64,000 nt of DNA from Aulostomus chinensis (GCA_037954235.1 JBBMOA010000017.1:26421527-26485526); one strand, 5' to 3'; shown: positions 1 to 12,257, counted from the stretch's first letter. Notes: generated by a model from the sequence alone, not told the origin. A program made the numbers and translations.

Positions 1-450
1 CGGTTCCGATGGTGGACCGAAGCCTCGCCGTCGTCTCCGGGCGAAGCAGCAGCCTCGGTCATATGAGCCTCCCCCATCTGCCTCAGCTTAGGACAATTTG
101 TCTAATTGTCCTAAATTGAGCTGCTGTCAGTGATTAAAGTTGTTCAGAGAAGGAACAAATCTCTTTGCCCACGTCAGTTATTATCTCATTGATTACAATA
201 ATGCAGCAAATTGCCCGCTGGAATCAAATGATGGTTGAAGCACCTGGCTGGCCAGTGAAGAGCCCACCTCTTCCTCACCAGGGTCTCGTCACCGTGACAA
301 CAGCATTCTGGTACCACCTAATGGAAAAACATGAAGTAGCATTTAACGGACACGCAGCAACACTCATGATATTTGGAGTTATTATGTCCTTGCGGTCTCT
401 GGTCATCTGTCCTACATTTGCCAGGACCCTCTTGAGAGAAGGACGACCTG
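1..450. other. Non-coding flank, nothing recognised
   Basis: Unique-looking sequence upstream of the first retroposon copy. The open frames crossing it run into the duplicated retroposon unit and carry no domain signature. No RNA gene was seen. Confidence 0.6.
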
Positions 451-828
451 GTGGAGCAGTGGTCCTCCCTGTGGCCCCCAGCAAGAAGGTTGTGGGTGGA
501 GCAGTGGTCCTCCCTGTGGCCCCCAGCAAGAAGGTTGTGGGTGGAGCCCCGGCTGCAGCACGGGGTCTTTCTGGGTGAGTCTCCATGTTCTCCCTGTTCC
601 TGCTGGGTTCTCTCTGGTACTCCAGCTTCCTCCACAGTCCAAAGACATCAAGAGGGACCAGGTTAATCCAGACTCTAAATTGACCGTAGGCGTGGCTGGG
701 AGAGCCAATGGTTGTCTGTCTCTATGTGTTGGCCCTGCCATGGACTGGTGACCTGTCCAGGGGGAAGGCTGCTGGGATAGGCTCCACCCCCACCACCCTC
801 AACAGGAGAAGAGGGGGAAGATGGAGGG
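451..828 (+). mobile_element. Dispersed teleost retroposon tail, copy 1 (with a 45-bp tandem duplication)
   Basis: Closely matches the reverse complement of 39843-40218 within this window. Shared landmarks are CCATGTTCTCCCTGTTCCTG, CTCCACAGTCCAAAGACATC, CTCTAAATTGACCGTAGGCG, TTGTCTGTCTCTATGTGTTG and GGGATAGGCTCCACCCCC. The element runs into ATGGATGG repeats at its 3' end. This layout is typical of a very common fish interspersed repeat, probably the 3' part of a non-LTR retroposon; the class is from memory and the exact family is not determined. The unit 451-495 is repeated exactly at 496-540, a duplication absent from the other copy. Confidence 0.75.
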
Positions 829-1914
829 ATGGATGGATGGAGGGATGGATGGGTGAAGGGATGGATGGATGGATGATGGACAGATGGATGACAGATGGGT
901 GGACGGATGGATGATGGATGGGTGGACGGATGAATGATGGATGGGTGGACGGATGGATGATGGACGGATGGATGATGGATGGGTGGACGGATGGATGATG
1001 GATGGATGGATAGATGGATGGACGGATGATGGACAGATGAATGATGGATGGATGGATGGACAGATGGATGACAGATGGGTGGACGGATGGATGACAGATG
1101 GGTGGACGGATGGATGACGGATGGGTGGATGAATGGATAGATGATGGATGGATAGATGGATGGACGGATGATGGACAGATGGATGATGGACGGATAGATG
1201 ATGGATGGATGGATGATGGATGATGGACGGATAGATGATGGACGGATAGATGGATGGACGGATGGATGATGGATGGATGGATGATGGACGGATGGATGAT
1301 GGACGGATAGATGATGGACGGATGGATGATGGACGGATGGATGATGGATGGATGGATGATGGACGGATAGATGATGGATGGATAGATGGATGGATGGATG
1401 GATGATAGATGGACGGATGGATGATGGATGATGGACGGATAGATGATGGATGGATGGATGATGGACGGATGGATGATGGACGGATAGATGATGGACGGAT
1501 AGATGATGGATGGATGGATGATGGACGGATGGATGATGGACGGATAGATGATGGATGGATGGATGATGGACGGATAGATGATGGACGGATGGATGATGGA
1601 CGGATGGATGATGGATGGATGGATGATGGACGGATAGATGATGGACGGATGGATGATGGATGATGGACGGATAGATGATGGATGGATGGATGATGGACGG
1701 ATGGATGATGGACGGATAGATGATGGACGGATGGATGATGGACGGATGGATGATGGACGGATAGATGATGGATGGATGGATGATGGACGGATAGATGATG
1801 GACGGATGGATGATGGACGGATGGATGATGGATGGATAGATGGATGGACGGATGGATGATAGATGGATGGATGGATGATGGACAGATGGATGACAGGTGG
1901 ACGGACGGATGGAT
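821..1914. repeat. GGAT/GATGG minisatellite with 15-bp units (about 1.1 kb)
   Basis: Tandem array directly joined to the retroposon tail. From about 1190 onward most units are 15 bp, GATGATGGACGGATR or GATGATGGATGGATR; the first 370 bp is less regular. Because 15 is divisible by three and stops are rare, both strands show long spurious frames: DDGRM/DDGRI on + and PSIIH/PSIIY on -. These are not genes. The array most likely grew from the ATGG tail of the adjacent element. Confidence 0.95.
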
Positions 1915-3405
1915 CTTGAGAATTCATTCAGTTTGGCACTAACGTCCAATGGAACATGCTGATGAGCTGAAAAGGCCTGTGGTGGTCAAAGGTCACGACG
2001 ACAGGAACACGTCACACTTGATACCTGAATATGAGTTTACTGTGGTAAAATGAAGCCACAGTCACAATAAAACTGATTTGGGTTTGTGCTTTTCAATCTC
2101 ACCAGAGATGCAAAGCAGCGCTGCCACTTGTCATGACTGCACTGTCACGTTCTGGCCCAGCAAACACGTCCCTGCATCCATCTGTGTTCATCCCAGGAAG
2201 GGGTGTGGTCAGTGCTGATTTATGTGATTTTTATTACTGATTTCTTCTTTGATACAGATCAAACTGCATTACTGAAAAGGTCTGATATGTAACCACTAAT
2301 TCTGGATGCTCAGCAGCCTGGAGGGCTCTACTGACAACCGGAGAAGTCTCAGGACTAATTCCTCTTTGGATTCTATCATCACAAAAGAAACACCAACATT
2401 AGTCATTTGTTCAAGAAGAGAAACGCTGCTGGACTGTTGCCCGTCCCTTTACCCATTACCAGACATGAGCAGGAATCCACAGCTTCTGTGCCAAATGTAA
2501 CTAAAAACATATGAATCCACCAGGAAAAGCTCATAAATAAAGATGAGTGCTGGTCTGAGATATTCTCTACAAACCTCCTTGCAGCATCCAGTCAGCAGGA
2601 ACATGTAGCTGCATTTACTACAGGGCTTCTTCAAGGTTGAAGGCTGGGTTCTCATCAGAAGACAAATGCTCATACGTCCCTGCCATGACTGAGGCAAACG
2701 TAGCTTCTGGCTTACAAGAAAGATTTTCATCAGCTTCAGCACAGACACAGAAACGTCACTCCACCTGGTACGACTCCCCGCTGAGTCGCAGAAGTGTGAC
2801 GCCACGAGCTCGTCTGCGCTGCAAACGGGAATGGCTAGCAGCCCCTCACATGCCTGACATCTTCTCAGTGAATGTTCATGCAGGTTTCTAGGTGGAACAA
2901 CCTCATCTCCAAGGTTTAGGCCTCACACCTGAGGCCGCTGAGCTCGCAGCCTGTGCCAACACAGTCGCACCACACTGACACTGCAGCAGGATTTCGAGTT
3001 TGTGGGCCGTCTTGACAGAAATCTTCTCACAGGAACATTTTTCCCTCAGAAGCTGAATGTGATCCATGTGTTCTGACATAATGCTGAAGGATATGCTGTG
3101 GAGTGCGTTGCCTAAGACCAGCCCTCCGTCCAGAGAACAGTAGTAAAGGGTGGGACTGACATTCCTTCATAACTGAGCTGGACAGGACTGGACAGTGAAA
3201 AATATTTCCATGTTTCTCTTTTCCCAACAGAAATAGAAGCATTACATGCATTTTTTTACAGGAAGAAAATATGAAGCATATGTTTGAAGCTCAGAGTTCT
3301 CTGCAGCTTTTCCCATGTCAAGAAAATCTAACATTTTCAAGAGCTGGCCTTCCAAGACACACTTGTGGTCCGTAACACGTTTTTATGGAAGAGCAGGATG
3401 AAATA

Positions 3406-3407
<2 letters not shown>
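1915..3407. other. Non-coding flank, nothing recognised
   Basis: Ordinary mixed-composition sequence. Open frames are short (at most 118 codons) and have no recognised domain. No repeat family shared with the rest of the window was seen. Confidence 0.6.

Positions 3408-3450
<43 letters not shown>
3408..3450. repeat. (TG)n microsatellite
   Basis: About 21 uninterrupted TG units. Confidence 0.98.
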
Positions 3451-3451
<1 letters not shown>

Positions 3452-3647
3452 TTGAGTGTTCCTCACTTACTTTCAGCAGCAGCATATCTTTAGTATAGAG
3501 GCTTCAACTTCATTAAACTGCTAAAAGATTCCCAGAACCTGAGAGTGACTGAAACCATGAAAGACTTCAGTAGCTCCACGTTGCTGGGACCTTTGACTTG
3601 TTGGTATAGAAGCACACTCTGCTCTCTCTCCTCCTCCTCTCACTTAA

Positions 3648-3688
3648 CCCCCCCCCCCCCCTACACACACACACACACACACACACAC
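3648..3688. repeat. Poly-C run followed by (AC)n
   Basis: About 14 C residues followed, after CT, by about 13 AC units. This is one of four places in the window where a C/G run abuts a CA/TG array. Confidence 0.97.
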
Positions 3689-3806
3689 TTTACAGCAAAG
3701 GGACAGAAAACCATAGAATAGGTTTAAAAAAAACAATGAAAGCCAACAAAATTTTAAAAAACCATCAGTTTTAATTGGAGGCAAAAGGGGATCACAGTTA
3801 TTTGGG

Positions 3807-4514
3807 CCACCTCTCTGACCAGCAGCACCACCTCTCTGACCAGCAGTACCACCTCTCTGACCAGCAGTACCACCTCTCTGACCAGCAGCACCACCTCTCT
3901 GACCAGCAGTACCACCTCTCTGACCAGTAGCACCACCTCTCTGACCAGCAGTACCACCTCTCTGTCCAGCAGTACCACCTCTCTGACCAGCAGTACCACC
4001 TCTCTGACCAGTAGCACCACCTCTTTGACCAGTAGCACCACCTTTTGACCAGTAGCACTACCTCTCTGACCAGTAGCACCATCTCTCTGACCAGTAGCAC
4101 CACCTCTCTGACCAGTAGCACCACCTCTCTGACCAGTAGCACCACCTTTTGACCAGGAGCACTACCTCTCTGACCAGTAGCACCACCTTTTGACCAGTAG
4201 CACCATCTCTCTGACCAGTAGCACCACCTCTCTGACCAGTAGCACCACCTTTTGACCAGGAGCACTACCTCTCTGACCAGTAGCACTACCTCTCTGACCA
4301 GGAGCACCACCTCTCTGACCAGCAGTACCACCTCTCTGACCAGCAGTACCACCTCTCTGACCAGTAGCACCACCTCTTTGACCAGTAGCACCACCTTTTG
4401 ACCAGTAGCACTACTTCTCTGACCAGTAGCACCATCTCTCTGACCAGCAGCACCACCTTTTGACCAGGAGCACTACCTCTCTGACCAGTAGCACTACCTC
4501 TTTGACCAGTAGTA
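3807..4514. repeat. 21-bp minisatellite (about 34 units)
   Basis: Tandem units of 21 bp of the type GACCAGYAGYACC + ACCTCTCT, mixed with 20-bp variants carrying CACCTTTTGACC. Variants differ at CAGCAG/CAGTAG/CAGGAG. Being divisible by three, the 21-bp unit gives a long minus-strand frame with a seven-residue VLLVREV repeat; the 20-bp units shift the frame, so the 198-codon frame breaks into SERWCYW-type repeats. I read this as a satellite, not a gene. Confidence 0.95.
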
Positions 4515-4606
4515 CATGAAAGCTGGAGTTCTGCTGGTGAACAGAGGATGGGGGATGATGAACAGGTGCGCTGATGACAGGCAGGTGTGGAGGAGAGGGT
4601 GAGTCA

Positions 4607-4650
4607 CCCCCCCCCACACACACACACACAGACACACACACACACACACA
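4607..4650. repeat. Poly-C run followed by (CA)n
   Basis: About nine C residues followed by a CA array with one GA interruption. Confidence 0.95.
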
Positions 4651-6558
4651 TGAGGAAAACAGATTATACACCAGAGGAGAGCCATGACAGACATGATGTT
4701 TGCAAGTGCAAACAGCTGCTAGCATAATTACTACATCAACAGGAGTATTCTCCTCCATTCAGCACTAATTTACTGTGTTTGATGGAGTCATACAGTAGTC
4801 AGTCACCAGGTAGACCCTCAACGTTCCTCCAGAACTGTAGTCCTGTTGGCCACATTTCAGACTGAGAGCGGTCACAGAACATTTGTATTGCTGCACTCTG
4901 GGACGCTGCAGTTTTGTCCTTGTCAAAGACACAGAAGATACCCAGAACAGCCAGGGGACCATAGGGGGGTTCTTTTTGGTTTGGATGAACAAACAAGAAT
5001 GTCATCTCTTACAGGAACACACCAGCTGTGAGAGAAACCCTTTCATTGTCCATCATATTTAGATCCAGTCCAGCAGGTAGACCCCCTTCTCTCCTCCAGA
5101 CCCGCACCAGACAGCTGGCTGCTAGTTAGCTTAGCTGCCTACCTTTACCTGCATTCAAAGATGGAGTGTTGGGTTTGCAGCAGCTGAGCTACACGTCTCC
5201 TTTCATTCAACATGTCCACTCAGCTTTCCTTGAGTCTCACGTCTGAGGCGGGAGGGGCCGGGGTCCTAGGAGAGGAGAAGAGGAAGGGTGAGGATGACAA
5301 AGCAGAGAAATGAGAGGAGTGGAGGGTGGAGGCTCTCCTGGACCCATCATCAGTTTTATGTGGCGATACGTTGCTTCTCTGGAATGTCTTCAGCAGGAGT
5401 CGGTCCTCCTGGGCTCCTGCAGGGATGTCTCTGAGCGTGCTTGGAGGCATCAGTCATCACCTGAGCGCCTTCGCTCCGATCCCTCTCCTCATCTTAGCTG
5501 CCACTTGTGACTCTGGCTCGTGAGTGAACTGCACTCCACATGGAAGCAAGCGCTCGACACAACTGGTCCTCTGCTCAGTCTCCAAACATGAAAATCATAA
5601 TCAGTCCATCAGCCCTTGCCAGTTGCTAGAGAGCTGATGAGAACCTACATCCACGACCGGTTCTGAATCTCAGCTGTCAAGAACAGTGGCACCCTTACGA
5701 ACAACGAGGTGTCTCATGGTGAAGCTGTTTGGTCATTGGGGAGGTGTTCTGTCTGCATCAGTCACGCAGCCATCAAGTCTCAGGCTGAGGAACCACAGCC
5801 ATGGGTCTGGTTCTGCTCATCACAGGGTTCCTTTGGAACGGTTCATCTGCATGAGCTTCTAAATTTTGTTTGTTCTTTTCTCAGAATGGAACATGTGTGC
5901 AACTGTTATTGACTGATTTTCGATCAAAGGAAGTAAAGAACATGAGTGTTGTATCTGTGACACGAATGACAGAAATGACGTGGCGGTCACAGCGTGAGGA
6001 TGCGTCCACCTGCGCCAGACAGGAGCTACGCCACTCAGACCTGACGGTGCAGCACAGAACTCAACCGCACACATCCAACATTACACAGTTGAGCTTCAGA
6101 GGAGACGAGCCTTCCTCCTCCTCATCCTCCTCCTCCAAGCACTCACCATGCCGACGTTGAGCTGTCCACCATCTTTGCTTTCATTTTGATCATAAACGCG
6201 GAGCTTAAGTGGGAAGGACACAGTAATGGTTGACACATGGAGGAGGCGGATCATGGTGTCAGTCAGCCATCCCGTCAGAGCACTCGTCTAATCTGGAGCG
6301 ACACCGTCTTACCAGTGGTGCTGCATTGTCTCCCACACAGTGAGCGTGAACGGAGAAACCAAACCAAATAAAAGAGTAAAATGTCCCCGGCACACTTGGA
6401 TGTCCTCAGACCAGCAGTGATGAGACATCTGATGGTTAATTAGGGTTTTTCGTGTGTGAGAACTGGTCTCCATTCACCTCAGTGGGAGGTTCTGCACCAC
6501 CTTTACCTGAGAAATTCCAGCTCCTGTTTTATGGAATAAAAAAAGACTTTCCATCAGT

Positions 6559-6589
<31 letters not shown>

Positions 6590-7615
6590 CAGATAATGAC
6601 TCGCACACCTGATGTGAGTGCGTCACACCTGACAGTGACATGATCTCAGTCCTCTTACAACAGGTCTGGACAGAGTTTTGGACCCATGGACTCTGAGATA
6701 CCGTTACAGGAAATGATAACCAACGAGCTACGCTACGATGTTTGTTTTCTTCAAATGAACCGAGGAAAATGTGGAAACTCATCTGAAGAGAAGAGGAAGC
6801 AACTAAACCCCATTAGTCCACATGCAGGAGGAACAGTCACACGTTCGTTAAGATCAGCGTCATGAGACATGAGACTCCGGTTAAACCTGAGCCGTGTTGA
6901 ATCCATGTCACCAGCAGCAGTTAGCTCAGGCATGCTAACACCACTGGAGCTGAGAGCTGGAGCTACGCTCCATGCGTGTAGCATGTATGTGCAAGTACAC
7001 ACTACAGCGCACCTGCACACGGTCCTAAATTTGTCCAAATCAAAAGCAGCTCCAACCACAAATAGTTCCAGTGTGAGTCAACAGAGCCGGCCTCTGAGAA
7101 CCACCACCCTCTGTGGTTTCATACCATCATAAAATTACACATTCCTTTATAGTCCGCTGGCTCCGGCCCAACAGCAAGTGCTAAAACACATCACGTATAT
7201 TGTCAGAAGGTGAGGTATTACATGGGGGGGGCCTCTGGCCTCACTCTGTCTTTGTCATGAGTTCAGCTCTAATCGTGTCCTGCTGTTTGAGCTCAGCACA
7301 AACTCACTAAAACTCTGAACAACAAATATCATAGATAAATCATCATGGAGGCCCTGGGCCGCGCTGAGTCACCGCAGCTACTCAACAAACAAACAGAGCT
7401 ACAGCGCCTGCGACTCTGCTGCCTGGGACGTCCCCACAGACGCCGACTGCTGCTCTCCGTCTCCCAGGATTTTTCTTCTGTACGGACAAGGAGGGTCTGA
7501 AAGGGAAGGGTTTCACTCTTGACATTTAACTCCTTCTGAGTCTTCAACCTGCAGTGATTTTAGTTCATGAACCCAAGCAGGGAGGCGCATTGTTCACAAC
7601 ACAGCTCCATATCAG
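4651..7615. other. Non-coding flank, no gene seen
   Basis: About 3 kb of mixed sequence containing a (TCC)n patch near 6112-6137 and the GT/poly-G compound repeat at 6557-6589. Open frames are up to about 100 codons and have no recognisable domain. Confidence 0.6.
6557..6589. repeat. (GT)n followed by a 17-base poly-G run
   Basis: About eight GT units pass directly into an unbroken G run. Confidence 0.97.
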
Positions 7616-9806
7616 ATGGAGAGATAGATGATAGATAGAAAGATGATAGATAGGTAGATGATAGATAGATAGATGATAGATAGATGGATAAATGATAGAT
7701 AGATGATAGATAGGTAGATGATAGATAGATAGATGATAGATAGATGGATAAATGATAGATAGATGATAGATAGGTAGATGATAGATAGATAGATGATAGA
7801 TAGATAGATGATAGATAGATGATAGATAGATGATAGATAGATGGATGATAGATAGATAGATGATAGATAGATGATAGATAGATGATAGATAGATAGATGA
7901 TAGATGGATGATAGATAGATAGATGATAGATAGATGATAGATAGATAGATGATAGATACATGGATGATAGATAGATGATAGATAGATGGATGATAGATAG
8001 ATAGATGATAGATGGATGATAGATAGATGGATGATAGATAGATAGATAGATGATAGATTGATAGATGATAGATAGATAGATAGATGATAGATTGATAGAT
8101 GATAGATAGATAGATAGATGATAGATAGATAGATGATAGATGGATAGACAGATAGATAGATAGATGATAGATAGATAGATGATAGATAGATAGATACATA
8201 GATAGATAGATGATAGATAGATAGATAGATGATAGATAGATAGATGATAGATAGATAGATAGATAGACAGATGGATAGACAGAAAGATAGATAATAGATA
8301 GATAGATAGATAGATAGATGATAGATAGATGATAGATAGATCGGTGATAGATAGATGATAGATAGATCGTGATAGATAGATAGATGATACATAGATGATA
8401 GATAGATCGGTGATAGATAGATAGATGATAGATAGATGATAGATAGATAGATGATAGATAGATAGATAGATAGATGATAGATAGATAGATGAGATAGAGA
8501 TGATAGATAGGTCGGTGATAGATAGATAGATGATAGATAGATGATAGATAGATGGATAGATAGATAGATCGTGATAGATAGATAGATGATAGATAGATGA
8601 TAGATAGATAGATGATAGATAGATTGGTGATAGATAGATGATAGATAGATGATAGATAGATGATAGATAAATGAGATGGAGATGATAGATAGATCGGTGA
8701 TAGATAGATAGATGATAGATAGATCGGTGATAGATAGATGATAGATAGATGATAGATAGATCGTGATAGATAGATAGATGATAAATAGATGATAGATAGA
8801 TCGGTGATAGATAGATGGATGATAGATAGATAGATGATAGATGATAGATAGATGATAGATAGATAGATGATAGATAGATAGATGATAGATAGATAGATAG
8901 ATGATAGATAGATAGATAGATGATAGATAGATAGATGATAGATAGATGATAGATAGATGATAGATAGATGAGATAGAGATGATAGATAGATCGGTGATAG
9001 ATAGATGATAGATAGATGATAGATAGATGATAGATAGATAGATGATAGATAGATAGATCGATGATAGATAGATAGATGATAGATAGATGATAGATAGATG
9101 ATAGATAGATGAGATAGAGATGATAGATAGATAGATGATAGATAGATGATCGATAGATGATAGATAGATAGATAGATGATAGATAGATGATAGATAGATA
9201 GATGATAGATGATAGATTGATGATAGATAGATGATAGATAGATAGATAGATGATAGATAGATGATAGATAGATAGATGATAGATAGATGATAGATAGATA
9301 TAGATTGATGATAGATAGATGATAGATAGATGATAGATAGATGAGATAGAGATGATAGATAGATCGGTGATAGATAGATGATAGATAGATGATAGATAGA
9401 TGATAGATAGATAGATGATAGATAGATCGGTGATAGATAGATAGATGATAGATAGATAGATGATAGATGATAGATCGATGATAGATAGATAGATGATAGA
9501 TAGATGATAGATAGATGATAGATAGATAGATGATAGATAGATAGATGATAGATAGATAGATGATAGATAGATAGATGATAGATGATAGATCGATGATAGA
9601 TAGATAGATGATAGATAGATGAGATAGAGATGATAGATAGATCGGTGATAGATAGATGATAGATAGATGATAGATAGATGAGATAGAGATGATAGATAGA
9701 TAGATGATCGATAGATGATAGATAGATAGATAGATGATAGATAGATAGATGATAGATAGATAGATGATAGATAGATAGATAGATGATAGATTGATGATAG
9801 ATAGAT

Positions 9807-9841
<35 letters not shown>

Positions 9842-9906
9842 GATAGATGATAGATAGATGATAGATAGATGGGTGATCGACAGATGGACAGACAGGTGAT
9901 AGATAA
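7616..9906. repeat. GATA/TAGA satellite array (about 2.3 kb)
   Basis: The array is built of 11-bp GATAGATAGAT and 15-bp GATAGATAGATAGAT units in irregular alternation. In its right half, variant blocks recur: GAGATAGAGATGATAG near 8491, 8673 (one base different), 8970, 9111, 9343, 9621 and 9680, and GATCGGTGATAG at about ten places. This points to internal segmental duplication. The minus strand is open for 818 codons (YLSSI/YHLSI repeats) only because the repeat lacks stops in that frame. (GATA)n arrays are known in vertebrates as Bkm-type satellites. It ends about 2.4 kb before the candidate osr1 promoter. Confidence 0.97.
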
Positions 9907-9971
9907 TTTTCTCTTTTCTCTACTCACTGTGCAGTCCAAAAGTCTCTCAGCATCTTCGAAGTTTCCATAAT

Positions 9972-9992
9972 CCCCCCCCCCCCCCCCCCCCC
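9972..9992. repeat. 21-base poly-C run
   Basis: Uninterrupted C run on the + strand just right of the GATA array. Confidence 0.97.
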
Positions 9993-10700
9993 GACAGCTT
10001 AGCAACTGAGCAGCAGGGTTCTCAATCAGGGAGCTACAATTCCTTCCAAGAGAACTTTGCAGTGCCACCTAGTGGCCATAGCAGTTATGAAAACAGCAGA
10101 GCTGGAAGTCAGATCATCGGAGCTCCACTTTCAAACATGGCATTCGAAACGTTTGACTGACATAATCAAATGTTGAAGACACTCGTGTGTTTTTTTCCCT
10201 TTCTTCCAAAATAGTAAATGCATAAAACAGGACGTGCAAACCACCACTTCAGATAAGCTCTGACATAATGAATCACATGACTGGCCCACTGTTTTCGCCG
10301 CCACTCGCCTCCTTGTAGATCCCAAACTTCGTCTTTTTTCTCCAGAGAGGCAGCAGCTTTTTCAGATGAACAACTTTCCGAGTCACTGAGGTCCACCACA
10401 GAAGAAGAAACGTAGATGTTGCAGACAAGGCGTGTGTGTGTGTACACTGAACTCCTGCAGCGGCGTCTCTGATGGTGGCTGCAGCTCATAAACGCGCCAT
10501 CTTCCACTAAACGTCACATACATTAGCTACAGGACATAAGAAGTAGAAATACTCCAGTTCTCTGATTCTCTTCTTGTACTTGTACTCACATCCATGTTGA
10601 AGACAACAACAACCTCCTTCGCAAAACTCAGCAGGAAGTTGAGTGATTAGGAACAAGTTCCCCAGCAGATGGCAGATTGAGTTCATTCAACTCTGACTGC
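9993..10700. other. Non-coding, no gene seen
   Basis: About 700 bp. It contains GCCACCTAGTGG near 10064, a motif common in fish dispersed repeats, so part may be old transposon sequence, but no ends could be defined. Confidence 0.5.
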
Positions 10701-10917
10701 CTCCCCCTCCTCCTGCTCCTCCTGCTCCTCCTGCTGCTGCTCCTCCCCCTCCTGCTCCTCCTCCTCCCCCCTCCTGCTCCTCCTCCTCCCTCCTGCTCCT
10801 CCCCCTCATGTTGCTCCTCCTCCTCCTGCTCCTCCTCCCCCTCATGTTGCTCCTCCTCCTCCTGCTCCTCCCCCTCCTGCTCCTCCTCCTCCCCCTCCTC
10901 CTCCTCCTCCCCCTCCA
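10701..10917. repeat. Pyrimidine-rich (CTCCTG/CTCCTC)n tract
   Basis: About 217 bp of almost pure pyrimidine on the + strand, made of CTC CTC CTG-type triplets, interrupted chiefly by G in CTG and by two CATGTTG patches. The complementary strand is purine-rich and encodes only spurious Glu/Arg/Gly-rich frames. Such mirror-like tracts can form triplex DNA (general knowledge). Confidence 0.93.
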
Positions 10918-10982
10918 GTGATCCACCTTTCACCACTGCCACAGCAACAGATGAATTAACCTTTGTCACCTCGAGTCACACA

Positions 10983-11851
10983 ATCAGAGGTGGAAGAAGA
11001 GCAGAAAGTAGAAATACACAAATCAAATACTTTGTTTGTACAAGCAAAGGCCTCCATGCTAAATTCTACTCAAAAAGTATTTCATGTAAATTAAAAAAAG
11101 ACACACACATATTGTACACAGTATTTGTGTATTGCAGCATGTGGGGGCCTTCAGGTAACTGCAGCAGTCCCCTAAAAAAGAAATACTCCAGAAAAATACA
11201 CATACTGTACCTGGACAATGTACTTGTAGTTACACACACTGTAACTGCTCCTATCAATAACCCACTAATATCTCATAGTGTTGAGTGTTCAATGATACCT
11301 GTGCTTCTGCTACGTCAGCTAGCTTTAGCATCACGCTAATCAGAACTGTTGCTTACCAGCGGGAAACATTTCTTTTTTTAGCAAATCTGAGCGTCTAACG
11401 AGGCTAACAGCGTTCATTCACTCACCTCTTAACACCTGTTAACTTGCTACCTGCCGATAGCTTAGCCGCTAGCTTGGCTGCTAGCCAGTGTCTCTGGGCT
11501 TACACCTGACTGCAGGGTGAGCTTGAGGGCTGAAGCGGCCCTGGAACACGACCAGAGCTTCACCCCCGCCGTCTCCATCTCTCCGGGGACCCACGCAACC
11601 GTGTCCTACCCATCATGCACTGCAGCTGGGCCCACCTTGCCACTGATTTCCTTACGTTTCTAAATTTATACCTAGTTTTTTTTAACTCTAAAAGTTTTAC
11701 TCGGGTTGAAAATGTTACAAAGTGTAATATCTGAGACAAAACATACTTCAGCGAAAGTAGAATTACAGATTTTTAAACTAATTGAAACAGTACAAGTACA
11801 TTAAAAACTCCTGGGACGCAGTACTGCGAGTACATGTCAGTAGCTCCTCTG
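10983..11851. mobile_element. Possible decayed hAT-type non-autonomous element
   Basis: Starts with CAGAGGTGGAAG and ends with GTAGCTCCTCTG, whose reverse complement is CAGAGGAGCTAC, so the outer six bases form an inverted repeat. The interior is rich in GTACTTGTA, AAGTAC and TACTCA motifs resembling a widespread fish hAT-derived family (from memory). No matching 8-bp target duplication is visible, and the sequence is degenerate. Confidence 0.3.
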
Positions 11852-12257
11852 CTGCGTGGTATTTATGTGAACTAACTTCTTTGCATCAGTTCTTGAATTC
11901 AGGAATTTTTGCCAGTAAAACCTTATTCACTTGTGACAAGCAGCTTGTGTAGTAACAAGGTACTCTGGAAGTACCCAGTACTAGTACTACACTGACGGCG
12001 GAGTAAACTTTGGATTTCTGGACAGAATTCTTGAATTCCCATCTGCTCGCTGCAGCAGTGATGTTCTCCAGCTTTGCTCCTGAAACAGAACCTTCTGGTG
12101 TTCTCGAACATTTGAGACCGCGTGCGTGCGGGGACGTTCCTGTGTCTCACTTCTCTTTGTTAAAACGATGAACGCCCCCCCAGCTGCAGACACGCGGGGG
12201 TCAGACCCTGGATGTGGGCTGGAGGAGTGACGCGCCGGTAGGAGTCGAGCTCCGCTG
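11852..12257. other. Immediate upstream flank of osr1, nothing firm
   Basis: About 400 bp before the candidate promoter. No coding frame and no clear repeat were recognised. Confidence 0.5.

Noticed and set aside
675..1949. 424- and 401-codon minus-strand open frames
   Set aside because: They read through the GGAT/GATGG minisatellite in two frames with the same repeat, which is a tandem-repeat artefact.
3754..4758. Minus-strand frames with VLLVREV heptad repeats, suggesting a coiled coil
   Set aside because: The repeat is a 21-bp minisatellite; 20-bp units shift the frame, and no start, splice or flanking coding sequence supports a gene.
7612..10068. 818-codon minus-strand open frame
   Set aside because: Nearly all of it lies in the GATA array; the open frame follows from unit sequence lacking stops, and the peptide is a YLSSI/YHLSI repeat.
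10628..10969. Glu/Gly/Arg-rich minus frames and the Leu/Pro/Ser-rich plus frame of 220 codons
   Set aside because: They derive from the pyrimidine tract; low complexity only.
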